20,082 nucleotides of DNA from Clostridiales bacterium. GTDB lineage: Bacteria > Bacillota > Clostridia > Christensenellales > CAG-138. The position numbers were made by a program, and so were the translations under genes. Shown in pieces: positions 14,488 through 20,082 of the stretch. Position 1 is the stretch's first letter, and every line of letters begins with the position of its first letter. The stretch covers positions 1 to 20,082 of the forward strand of contig WRCT01000010.1 in the NCBI GenBank assembly GCA_009783775.1, read 5' to 3'. The notes under the pieces were generated by a model, which saw only the letters and a list, made by a program, of their open reading frames with translations, did no database searches and had not been told where the DNA came from.

Positions 14488-15746
14488 AGTGTATCGAGCG
14501 CCTGCTTGATGTCCGCCAAAATGTCGTCCACGTTCTCAAGGCCGACGGAAAAGCGCACAAGGCCCGGGTGGATACCGGCGGCGAGGAGCTGCTGGTCGGT
14601 CAGCTGGCGGTGCGTCGCGCTGGCGGGGTGCAGCACGCAGGTGCGGATGTCCGCAACGTGGACCTCGTTGGAGGCCAGGGTCAGCGCGTCCATAAATTTG
14701 ACCGCGTTCGCCTTGCCGCCCTCGACCACAAATGTGATCACGCCGCTCGCGCCCTTGAGATATTTCTGCGCCAGGCCGTAATACTTATCGTTCGGCAGGC
14801 CCGGGTAGCTGACGGATTCGATTTGCTCCGCTTTTTCCAGGTATTCCGCCACGGTCTGCGCGTTCTGGCAATAGCGTTCCATGCGCAGGGCTAAAGTCTC
14901 CAGCCCGAGGTTGAGCAGGAAGGCCGAGTGCGCGGCGGGATAGCAGCCGAAGTCGCGCATGAGCTGCATACGCGCCTTGAGAATGTAGGCGAGCTTGCCG
15001 TAGGTCTTGATGTAATGCAGACCGTGGTAGGATTCGTCCGGCTCGGTCAGGCCGGGGAAGTTGCCGCTCTCCCAGTCGAACTTGCCGCTGTCCACGATCA
15101 CGCCGCCGACCTGCAGCGCGTGGCCGTCCATGTACTTGGAGGTCGAGTGCACCACGATGTCCGCGCCGTATGCGATCGGTTTGCACAGAATGGGCGTGGC
15201 GAAGGTGCTGTCGATAATCAGCGGCACATGGTGCGCGTGCGCGATGCGGGCGAATTTTTCAATGTCCAGCACGGTCAGCGCGGGGTTGGCCAGCGTCTCG
15301 CCGAATACGGCCTTTGTGTTGGGCCTAAACGCCGCGTGGAGTTCTTCCTCGCCGGCGTCACAGTCCACGAAAATGCACTCGATGCCCAGCTTTTTCAGCG
15401 TGACGGCAAAGAGATTGACCGTGCCGCCGTAGATCTGCGCCGTGCTGATGAAACTGTCGCCCGACGAGCAGATGTTCAGCAGGGACAGCAGGGACGCGGC
15501 TTGACCCGAGGAGGTGCACATCGCGGCGATCCCGCCCTCGAGCGCGGCGATCTTTGCCTCGACCGCCATGACGGTCGGGTTGGCAAAGCGCGAGTAGATC
15601 AGGCTCTTTGTCGGGTCGTCAAAGACCGCGCCGACATCCTCGGTGGAGTCGTAGACATAGGTCGTGCTCTGGACAATGGGAACCACGCGCGGCTCCGTGT
15701 TCTTCGGCGCGTAGCCTGCGTGCAGGCATAAGGTTTCGTCTTTCAT
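14484..15746 (-). CDS. metY: O-acetylhomoserine sulfhydrylase (MetY), PLP-dependent
   Basis: Makes homocysteine from O-acetylhomoserine and sulfide. 420 residues of the Cys/Met-metabolism PLP family. Visible are STTYVYDS (28-35), YSRFANPT (51-58, phosphate-binding Tyr and Arg), SSGQAA (79-84), GETLANPAL (149-157), D179 in IIDSTFATP, the PLP lysine K204 in HSTSKYMDGHA (200-210), and the C-terminal RFSVGLENVDDIL. Length and the SKYMDGH context fit O-acetylhomoserine sulfhydrylases rather than cystathionine gamma-synthase. GAGGAG lies 8 bases before the ATG. No consensus promoter was found directly upstream, so it is likely read from the promoter at 16090-16118 through the Met-rich mini-gene. 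The stop codon belongs to a repeat. Confidence 0.94.
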   Translation of the reverse strand: MKDETLCLHAGYAPKNTEPRVVPIVQSTTYVYDSTEDVGAVFDDPTKSLIYSRFANPTVMAVEAKIAALEGGIAAMCTSSGQAASLLSLLNICSSGDSFISTAQIYGGTVNLFAVTLKKLGIECIFVDCDAGEEELHAAFRPNTKAVFGETLANPALTVLDIEKFARIAHAHHVPLIIDSTFATPILCKPIAYGADIVVHSTSKYMDGHALQVGGVIVDSGKFDWESGNFPGLTEPDESYHGLHYIKTYGKLAYILKARMQLMRDFGCYPAAHSAFLLNLGLETLALRMERYCQNAQTVAEYLEKAEQIESVSYPGLPNDKYYGLAQKYLKGASGVITFVVEGGKANAVKFMDALTLASNEVHVADIRTCVLHPASATHRQLTDQQLLAAGIHPGLVRFSVGLENVDDILADIKQALDTL

Positions 15747-15790
15747 GGTTATGTCTCCTCACTTCGTTAATAATTTATAATCCTTGTGGT

Positions 15791-15927
15791 AGTGTTGAGA
15801 GTGGAGTGTTGAGAGTGGAGCAAAGGAGTGCCTTCGGCACAATTGTATGGGTCTTTCATACCATAAGATGAAAACTGCGGAGCAGTTTTTTCCTTCACTC
15901 CACTCTCCACTCTCAACACTCCACTCT
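15791..15927. repeat. Heptamer-ended hairpin element upstream of metY
   Basis: The left arm AGTGTTGAGAGTGGAGTG and right arm CTCCACTCTCAACACTCC are complementary and 7-nt-periodic. Hairpins GTGCC-TTC-GGCAC and AACTGC-GGA-GCAGTT with T6 lie inside, with about 30 bases of unrelated sequence between them. It is related to the elements at 7862 and 14304 and lies in the presumed leader of metY. Confidence 0.75.
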
Positions 15928-15929
15928 AC

Positions 15930-15949
15930 AAAAAAAGCAACGCTTTTTT
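15930..15949 (-). terminator. Weak terminator-like hairpin between the Met-rich mini-gene and metY
   Basis: On the - strand AAAAAAGC-GTT-GCTTTTTTT gives an 8-bp stem (15942-15949 with 15931-15938) and a 7-T tail. Only two pairs are GC, so it is weak alone. It sits 34 bases after the mini-gene stop and directly follows one arm (15952-15960) of a longer RNA stem candidate. Confidence 0.5.
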
Positions 15950-15951
15950 CA

Positions 15952-16014
15952 CGCTGCCTCGAATGATCGAAAGGGGCCGAAAATCAGCAGCCCTTATCGG
16001 ATCCGGAGGCAGCG
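15952..16014 (-). promoter_or_regulatory. Candidate leader RNA stem linking the Met-rich mini-gene to its terminator
   Basis: GAGGCAGCG (16006-16014 on the + strand) and CGCTGCCTC (15952-15960) are perfect 9-bp complements enclosing 45 bases. Within the loop AAGGG/CCCTT and GATC/GATC can also pair. The arm nearer the gene start corresponds to codons 15-18 of the mini-gene, immediately after its Met codons (8, 9, 11, 13). The stop codon lies inside the loop. This arrangement would let translation control the fold. Confidence 0.5.
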
Positions 16015-16058
16015 CTGCGCATTATCATAGACATCATATTGGGCCGCCGAGCGTTCAT
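15984..16058 (-). CDS. 24-residue Met-rich micropeptide or leader peptide upstream of metY
   Basis: The ATG at 16058 has a perfect AGGAGG 8 bases upstream and the TGA is at 15984. The peptide begins MNARRPNMMSMIMRS and ends SGSDKGC. Met makes up five of the first 13 residues (1, 8, 9, 11, 13); three Arg make it basic early on; a single Cys is the last residue. A TTGACA-17-TATACT promoter starts transcription 25 bases upstream, overlapped by a 31-bp palindrome. The next genes on the same strand are metY and metA, and no S-box or T-box is seen. I do not recognise the peptide family. Possible roles are a methionine attenuation leader or a small regulated peptide in its own right. That it is translated is well supported by signals; function is inference. 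Confidence 0.65.
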   Translation of the reverse strand: MNARRPNMMSMIMRSAASGSDKGC

Positions 16059-16089
16059 GCGACATACCTCCTCTGTATTGTATGAGGGA

Positions 16090-16118
16090 AGTATAGCGTA
16101 ATGACTTGCACTTGTCAA
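16090..16118 (-). promoter_or_regulatory. Consensus promoter of the Met-rich mini-gene and probably metY-metA
   Basis: The - strand has perfect TTGACA (16113-16118), 17 bases, then TATACT (16090-16095). The start is predicted near 16083, 25 bases before the mini-gene ATG. It is one of the best promoters in the window. Confidence 0.88.
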
Positions 16119-16130
16119 GTGCAAGTCATT
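16100..16130. promoter_or_regulatory. Perfect 31-bp palindrome over the -35 region: probable operator
   Basis: The arms AATGACTTGCACTTG and CAAGTGCAAGTCATT (15 bp each) flank a single central base. The palindrome covers the TTGACA and most of the spacer of the promoter at 16090-16118, the position expected for a repressor of dimeric type (TetR-, MarR- or similar). No regulator gene is in the window. There is no T tail, so it is unlikely to be a terminator. Confidence 0.75.
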
Positions 16131-16294
16131 AAGTAGTAAGTAAAAAAGAATAAGTAATAAGGGAGGTGTGCTGGCGCACTTTAGATGGGATGTCTGGCTT
16201 ATAATATGGAAAAGCTGCGTCAGCAGTTTTATCGTCAACTATTCCTTATTCCCTATTCCTTATTCCCTATTCCTTATTCCCTATTCCTTATTAC
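16131..16294. repeat. Heptamer-ended repeat element at the 3' end of the radical SAM gene
   Basis: The left arm has AAGTAGTAAG and AAGTAATAAGG; the right arm is about four copies of the 14-mer ATTCCTTATTCCCT (two heptamers) ending CCTTATTACTT, the complement of the left arm. Between them are the hairpins GTGC-TGGC-GCAC-like and CTGC-GTCA-GCAG, the latter shared with the other elements. It starts directly beside the radical SAM stop codon. Confidence 0.8.
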
Positions 16295-17173
16295 TTAAAA
16301 TAGCCGTCTCTCCCGATACCTGCTCCAAATAAACTCCTTGATATCCGCCATGCGGTAAAGCAGACCAAGACGGCGGCACTCGGCAGTGAACAGATTCCAC
16401 AGCTCCTTTTGATTCGGGACGGGGCAGCTGTAGGCCTCGCCGTAGGTTTGGATATAGCGTTTTTTCACGCCGGAGAAACGTTCGTCCAGCTTGGCGTAGT
16501 AGTGCGTGCGCTGATTGGCGCGCAGGGTCAGGCCCATAAAGCAGTGGATCCACTTTGCGCCGCTCGCGTGGGCCCCACGGACGATGGCGAGAATATTCGC
16601 CGGCGTGTCATTGATAAAGGGCAATAGGGGCATGAGCAGGACACCGCAAGAGATTCCCGCGGCGGACAGTTTGGAAAGAGCGGCAAAGCGTTCACCGGAG
16701 GGCGCGATATTCTGTTCGATTTTTCGGCAGAGCGCGTCGTCTGCGGTGGTGATCGTCATACTCACGCAGATGGGCGCGTGGCGGGCGATGGCTTGCAACA
16801 GGTCAATATCCCGCGTGATCAGCGGCGATTTGGTATGGACGGCCACACCAAAGCCGTAGCGTTCGATCAGCGACAGCGCGCCGCGCGAGAGGCGCAGTTC
16901 CTGTTCAAATGGATTGTAGGGATCGCTCATCGAGCCGGTGAGGATCATGCCGGTTTGGCGTTTGCGGCGCAGGTCGGCCTCGATCACTTCCAGCGCGTTC
17001 TCCTTGTGGCGCACGGTATCGAAGTTTTCCACGCCATAGCAGTCGCTGCGGCTGTCGCAGTAAATGCAGCCGTGACAGCAGCCCTTGTAGATGTTCATAT
17101 TGTAGTCCGCGCCGAACCAGCCGTTCTGCAGGCGCGCGGACACGATGGTTTTGGCAGGGATGGTGAATTGCAA
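16295..17173 (-). CDS. SPL-family radical SAM protein (COG1533, spore photoproduct lyase-like)
   Basis: 292 residues. The [4Fe-4S]/SAM motif is C32-x3-C36-x2-C39 in YKGCCHGCIYCDSRS (29-43), typical of the SplB-related group found widely in Clostridia. It is followed by ILTGSMSDPYNPFE, as in relatives with the TGxMSDPYxPxE block, and VHTKSPLITRDIDLL. Substrate unknown; true spore photoproduct lyase is not implied. The start is TTG at 17171-17173 with GGAG nine bases upstream; the sequence from there (IPAKTIVS...) aligns with the usual N terminus of this group and no better start exists. A TTGAAA-17-TATATT promoter lies 33 bases upstream. The gene is divergent from the metal ATPase and its TAA touches a repeat element. 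Confidence 0.92.
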   Translation of the reverse strand: MQFTIPAKTIVSARLQNGWFGADYNMNIYKGCCHGCIYCDSRSDCYGVENFDTVRHKENALEVIEADLRRKRQTGMILTGSMSDPYNPFEQELRLSRGALSLIERYGFGVAVHTKSPLITRDIDLLQAIARHAPICVSMTITTADDALCRKIEQNIAPSGERFAALSKLSAAGISCGVLLMPLLPFINDTPANILAIVRGAHASGAKWIHCFMGLTLRANQRTHYYAKLDERFSGVKKRYIQTYGEAYSCPVPNQKELWNLFTAECRRLGLLYRMADIKEFIWSRYRERRLF

Positions 17174-17177
17174 GATA

Positions 17178-17202
17178 CCAGACTCCAGATTCCAGATTCC
17201 AG
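17178..17202. repeat. Heptamer tandem repeat (CCAGATT) in the 5' UTR of the radical SAM gene
   Basis: Three and a half 7-mers (CCAGACT, CCAGATT, CCAGATT, CCAG) end five bases before the TTG start codon. On the transcribed strand one degenerate unit (CTGGAGT) supplies the GGAG ribosome site. Confidence 0.8.
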
Positions 17203-17205
17203 TTT

Positions 17206-17234
17206 AATATAGCATAAAGGGAGTTGATTTTCAA
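17206..17234 (-). promoter_or_regulatory. Promoter of the radical SAM gene
   Basis: The - strand has TTGAAA (17229-17234), 17 bases, then TATATT (17206-17211) preceded by TGC (extended -10). Its -35 is one base away from the -35 of the divergent ATPase promoter. Confidence 0.75.
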
Positions 17235-17235
17235 G

Positions 17236-17264
17236 TTGACAAACCCTTCTCTCTCACGTATACT
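17236..17264 (+). promoter_or_regulatory. Promoter of the riboswitch-controlled metal ATPase
   Basis: Perfect TTGACA (17236-17241), 17 bases, TATACT (17259-17264). The start is predicted near 17271, exactly at the first base of the riboswitch-like leader. Confidence 0.9.
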
Positions 17265-17270
17265 ATACAA

Positions 17271-17370
17271 AACTGAGCAGGCGATGACCGATTGGATTGG
17301 TCGTGGGGCTGGGCCATTGGCAGCAGATATGACATCTGTGGGACAGGATTGTTCCGCAGATGTTTTTTTT
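17271..17370 (+). ncRNA. NiCo (czcD) type transition-metal riboswitch with its expression-platform terminator
   Basis: The leader carries the conserved blocks of this class in order: GAGCAGGCGATGACC (17275-17289), a hairpin ATGACC/GGTCGT, GGGGCTGGGCC (17305-17315), GGCAGCAGA (17319-17327) and GGGACAG (17340-17346). The final hairpin ACATCTGTGG (17332-17341) with CCGCAGATGT (17354-17363), followed by eight T, is both the last aptamer helix region and an intrinsic terminator. Metal binding should therefore relieve termination (an ON switch). Members of the class are reported to respond to Co(II), Ni(II) and Fe(II) and to control metal exporters. Here the downstream gene is a P-type ATPase, consistent with efflux. 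Recognition is by memory of the consensus, not by a covariance search. Confidence 0.88.
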
Positions 17371-17387
17371 ATAACTTGGAGGTATGA

Positions 17388-19985
17388 ATGTCAAGCAATT
17401 TTAGCGGTTTAACCACAGCCGAAGCACGGGAGCGGCAAACGCGGTTCGGCAAGAACGAGCTGACGCCGCAGAAGAAGGAGAGTTTCTTTCATAAGGCGCT
17501 GGAGAGCATCCGGCAGCCGATGTTTCTGTTGCTGCTGATCGCCGCGACCATTTACATGATTCTGGGCGAGCCCTTGGACGGCGCGATCCTGTTCGTCTTT
17601 GTTGGCGCGGTCATCGGCATTGATGTGTACCAGGAGTGGAAAACGGACAAGACGCTGAGCGCACTGAAAGACCTGTCCGCGCCGCGCGTGACCGTAATAC
17701 GCGACGGTTTGGAGCAACAGATCGCCAGCGTGGACCTGGTGCCGGACGATCTTATGCGGATCGCGGAGGGGGACAAGATCCCTGCGGACGGTCTGGTGGT
17801 CGAGGCGAACGATCTCTGCGTGGACGAGTCCTCGCTCACCGGCGAGGCGGAGGGCGTGTGGAAACGGATCGCGTCGGGCGAAGAGGAAACGGGCTTTTGG
17901 CGGCGGGATACCTGCTACGCGGGCACGCTGGTGCTGCAGGGTTCGGCCACGGTACGCGTGACGGTTATCGGCGCGGCAACCGAATACGGCAAGATCGGCA
18001 GACATATCGCCGAGGCGCCGGACCGCCCCACGCCGCTGGAAAAGCAGACGGGCGCGCTGGTCAAGCTCTGCGCGGGCATCGCGGCCGTGCTGTTTGCGCT
18101 GCTGTCGGGCATCACATATCTGACACTCTCCGACCATGCGTTCGGCGACCGGTTTATCGCGAGCATCCTGTCAGGCATCACACTGGCGATGGCAATGATC
18201 CCCGAGGAGTTTCCCGTCATTCTGACCGTATTCCTTTCAATGGGCGCGTGGCGGCTGGCCAAAAAGCAAACGCTGGTGCGCCGCCTGCCCGCCGTGGAGA
18301 CGTTGGGCGCGGTGTCCGTGCTCTGCGTGGACAAAACGGGCACCATCACCGAAAACCAAATGACCGTGCGGGAAGTCCGGGCGGAAAGCGGCGATGAGAA
18401 CGAGCTGCTCACCGTCATGGGCCTGGCCTGCGAGACGGCCGCCTATGACCCGATGGAGAAGGCCATGCTGGCGTTTTGCGAGGCAAACGGTATCGCGGCG
18501 GCGCAGTTGTTCTCGGGCCGGCTGGTGACCGAATATCCCTTCACCAACGAGCTGAAAATGATGGGCCATGTTTGGGAACGCAATGGGGATTTGCTGGTCG
18601 CCGCCAAGGGCTCGCCGGAGCGGATTTGGGCGATTTGCGATATGGAAGAGCAGGCGCGTTTGACCGCCGAGGCCAGGGCACGGGAGATGGCCGACGCTGG
18701 TCTGCGCGTGATTGCCGTGGCGCAAGCACGGCCTGTTTCTGAGGAGGAGATCCCCAAAGCGCTCACCGATTGCCGTCTGACCTTTTGCGGATTGATCGGG
18801 TTGTGGGATCCACCCCGGGCGTCCGTAAAAGGCGATGTGGAGACCTGCCGCAGGGCGGGCATTCGTCTGGTGATGATCACGGGTGACAGCGCGCGCACCG
18901 CTGCGAGCATTGCGCGGCAGATCGGCATGACAGCCTCCCTCGCCGAGGGAGGTGGCGCACAGCGCCGGAGGGAGTTCTCGCTCCTCCACTCCCCCCTGTC
19001 GGCTGCGCCGACTCCCCCCCTCGAAGAGGGGGGCTGTATCACAGGCGACGCGCTGAACGCCATGACTGACGAGGAATTGCAAGAGCGGGTCAAGACGACC
19101 AGTATCTTCGCGCGCGTAATTCCCGAGCACAAAATGCGCATTGTCAAGGCCCTGCGGGCAAACGGCGAGGTGGTCGCCATGACGGGCGACGGGGTGAACG
19201 ACGCGCCTGCATTGAAGTACGCGGACATCGGTATCGCGATGGGCGGACGCGGCAGCCAGGTCGCGCGCGAGGCGGCGGACCTGATTTTGATGGACGATAA
19301 TTTCTCGACCATTGTGGACACGGTGCGCGACGGGCGGCGCATTACGGACAATATCCGCAAGGCGGTCGGCTATGTGTTTGCCATTCACATCCCCATCGCG
19401 CTCTCGTCCCTGCTCGCGCCGCTGCTGGGCGTCGCGCCCGCGAACCTGCTGCTCTTGCCGCTGCACGTGGTGTTGCTGGAGCTGATTTTAGACCCAACTT
19501 GTTCCGTGGTGCTGGAGCGCCAGCCCGCCGAGCGGGACATTATGCAGCGCGGGCCGCGTGATCCCAAGGCAAAGCTGCTGCCGGCCCGAACACTGGTCAA
19601 GAGCCTATTGCAGGGACTGGCTGTCTTTGCCGCTGCCTTCGGGCTGTATTTTGTCTCGCTGGCACGTTATCCCGATTCACCGCAAACGGCGCGCGCGCTG
19701 GGCTTGACCGTGATCCTGCTGGCCAATCTCTTTTTGGTGCAGGTCAACAGCTCGGACCGTGACTCCGCCTGGGCCTCACTCAAGCGCCTGCTGCGCGACA
19801 AGGTGATGTGGGCGGCAAACCTGGGCACGCTGGCCCTGCTGGCTGCAATTCTCTACACGCCGTTGAACGGGCTCCTGCGGCTCGCGCCGCTGACCGGTCT
19901 GCAATTGCTTTTGGCACTGGGCGTTGCCGCCGCGTCGGTATTGTGGTATGAGATCGTGAAATGGGTTCTGCGGAGAAGAAATTGA
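17388..19985 (+). CDS. P-type cation-transporting ATPase (PEEFP type), probable divalent metal exporter
   Basis: 865 residues, overall P2-like. An N-terminal cation ATPase segment; membrane helices near 43-60 and 64-82; actuator domain with TGEA (151-154; TGES is usual); helices around 225-275 with PEEFP (272-276) in place of the PEGLP of calcium pumps; phosphorylation site DKTGT (D315-T319); KGSPE (407-411); MITGD (496-500); TGDGVNDAP (599-607); and C-terminal helices containing HIPIAL (667-672) and LDPTCSVVLE (701-710). The NiCo-type riboswitch directly upstream suggests export of Fe/Co/Ni rather than calcium. GGAGG lies 5 bases before the ATG at 17388; another ATG at 17384 stops after six codons. 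Oddity: 36 residues (515-550) are encoded by an inserted repeat. Confidence 0.93.
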   Translation: MSSNFSGLTTAEARERQTRFGKNELTPQKKESFFHKALESIRQPMFLLLLIAATIYMILGEPLDGAILFVFVGAVIGIDVYQEWKTDKTLSALKDLSAPRVTVIRDGLEQQIASVDLVPDDLMRIAEGDKIPADGLVVEANDLCVDESSLTGEAEGVWKRIASGEEETGFWRRDTCYAGTLVLQGSATVRVTVIGAATEYGKIGRHIAEAPDRPTPLEKQTGALVKLCAGIAAVLFALLSGITYLTLSDHAFGDRFIASILSGITLAMAMIPEEFPVILTVFLSMGAWRLAKKQTLVRRLPAVETLGAVSVLCVDKTGTITENQMTVREVRAESGDENELLTVMGLACETAAYDPMEKAMLAFCEANGIAAAQLFSGRLVTEYPFTNELKMMGHVWERNGDLLVAAKGSPERIWAICDMEEQARLTAEARAREMADAGLRVIAVAQARPVSEEEIPKALTDCRLTFCGLIGLWDPPRASVKGDVETCRRAGIRLVMITGDSARTAASIARQIGMTASLAEGGGAQRRREFSLLHSPLSAAPTPPLEEGGCITGDALNAMTDEELQERVKTTSIFARVIPEHKMRIVKALRANGEVVAMTGDGVNDAPALKYADIGIAMGGRGSQVAREAADLILMDDNFSTIVDTVRDGRRITDNIRKAVGYVFAIHIPIALSSLLAPLLGVAPANLLLLPLHVVLLELILDPTCSVVLERQPAERDIMQRGPRDPKAKLLPARTLVKSLLQGLAVFAAAFGLYFVSLARYPDSPQTARALGLTVILLANLFLVQVNSSDRDSAWASLKRLLRDKVMWAANLGTLALLAAILYTPLNGLLRLAPLTGLQLLLALGVAAASVLWYEIVKWVLRRRN
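18930..19037 (+). repeat. 108-bp multi-hairpin repeat element inserted in frame in the ATPase gene
   Basis: Its ends are inverted repeats, ACAGCCTCCCT and GGGGGGCTGT. Inside are CCTCCCTC/GAGGGAGG, GGCGC-ACA-GCGCC, GTCGGC-TGC-GCCGAC and CCCCCCTC/GAGGGGGG hairpins, the style of dispersed palindromic repeats of gut Clostridia. It is exactly 36 codons long, has no stop, and falls between IARQIGM and ITGDALNAM, positions that lie a few residues apart in relatives. Composition changes sharply here (poly-C/poly-G runs). Confidence 0.88.
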
Positions 19986-20011
19986 CAATCCCTACATTAT
20001 TCGTGTAAAAT
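19982..20011 (+). promoter_or_regulatory. Promoter of the uridine kinase-like gene
   Basis: TTGACA (19982-19987) overlaps the ATPase stop codon; an 18-base spacer leads to TAAAAT (20006-20011). The predicted start is about 20 bases before the next ATG. No terminator for the ATPase is seen in the gap, so read-through is also possible. Confidence 0.7.
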
Positions 20012-20036
20012 AAGAAAAACGATTGGGGAGAATTTT

Positions 20037-20082
20037 ATGATTATCGTGGGGATTTGTGGGGCGAGCGGCTCAGGCAAGAGCA
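20037..20082 (+). CDS. udk: 5' end of a uridine kinase-like P-loop kinase (truncated by window edge)
   Basis: The ATG at 20037 has GGGGAG six bases upstream. The 15 visible codons begin MIIVGICGASGSGKS, a Walker A P-loop at the extreme N terminus of the sort seen in uridine kinase (GASGSGKT/S), which phosphorylates uridine and cytidine. Phosphoribulokinase-like or other small nucleoside kinases share this start, so the name is provisional. Confidence 0.65.
   Translation, partial: MIIVGICGASGSGKS

Noticed and set aside
15747..16090. SAM (S-box) riboswitch upstream of metY, as usual in Firmicutes
   Set aside because: No S-box core sequence or kink-turn pattern is seen; the region is occupied by the mini-gene and repeats.
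18237..19466. Long open frames on the - strand opposite the ATPase, and one opposite the aminotransferase (9697-10509)
   Set aside because: Low-complexity Arg/His/Gly-rich translations typical of the antisense of GC-rich genes; no motif and no start signals.

Overview
The window looks like chromosomal DNA from an uncultured, moderately GC-rich member of the Clostridia (an Oscillospiraceae or Christensenellales type gut or rumen bacterium). This rests on clostridial-type protein families (chorismate synthase with GQSHS, type II dehydroquinase, DUF1002 protein, BspA-like repeats joined to a dockerin), strong AGGAGG ribosome sites, consensus TTGACA-17-TATAAT promoters, and very dense short palindromic and heptamer-periodic repeats. 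No rRNA, tRNA, CRISPR array, transposase or phage gene was seen.

Layout. The left edge carries the 3' end of an unidentified + strand gene, a bidirectional terminator, and a HEPN/MNT toxin-antitoxin-like pair on the - strand. From 999 to 8994 (- strand) lies a compact, complete aromatic amino acid operon, transcribed in the order DAHP synthase, tyrA, aroB, aroA, aroC, pheA, aroE-aroK fusion, aroQ. It covers all seven shikimate steps plus both chorismate branches to phenylpyruvate and 4-hydroxyphenylpyruvate. Within it aroB to aroQ overlap or nearly touch. Its 5' leader (8995-9272) has a consensus promoter, a 28-codon leader peptide with five consecutive Tyr codons and three Phe codons, and a GC-rich terminator: the layout of a ribosome-mediated attenuator. 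A class I/II aminotransferase that could finish Tyr/Phe synthesis lies just upstream, probably on its own leaderless transcript.

From 10638 to 13055 are two predicted exported proteins, a DUF1002 protein and a BspA-like leucine-rich-repeat protein with a C-terminal dockerin. From 13344 to 16130 is a methionine module on the - strand: metA (with the Glu associated with acetyl-CoA use) and metY (O-acetylhomoserine sulfhydrylase). They are preceded by a 24-codon, Met-rich mini-gene with an ideal ribosome site and an ideal promoter whose -35 sits inside a perfect 31-bp palindrome. The mini-gene is followed by RNA stem candidates and a weak terminator. This is the best candidate for an undescribed regulatory system here: a Met-codon leader peptide and/or a repressor-controlled micropeptide.

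From 16295 to the right edge: an SPL-family radical SAM protein; back-to-back divergent promoters; a NiCo (czcD) type riboswitch with its terminator; a PEEFP-type P-type metal ATPase; and the first codons of a uridine kinase-like gene.

A window-wide theme is small repeats that touch genes. GTAGGGGCG...CGCCCGC palindromes and 7-nt-periodic repeats abut or supply the stop codons of at least six genes. A palindrome is read in frame inside aroA, and a 108-bp multi-hairpin element is read in frame (36 codons) inside the ATPase.
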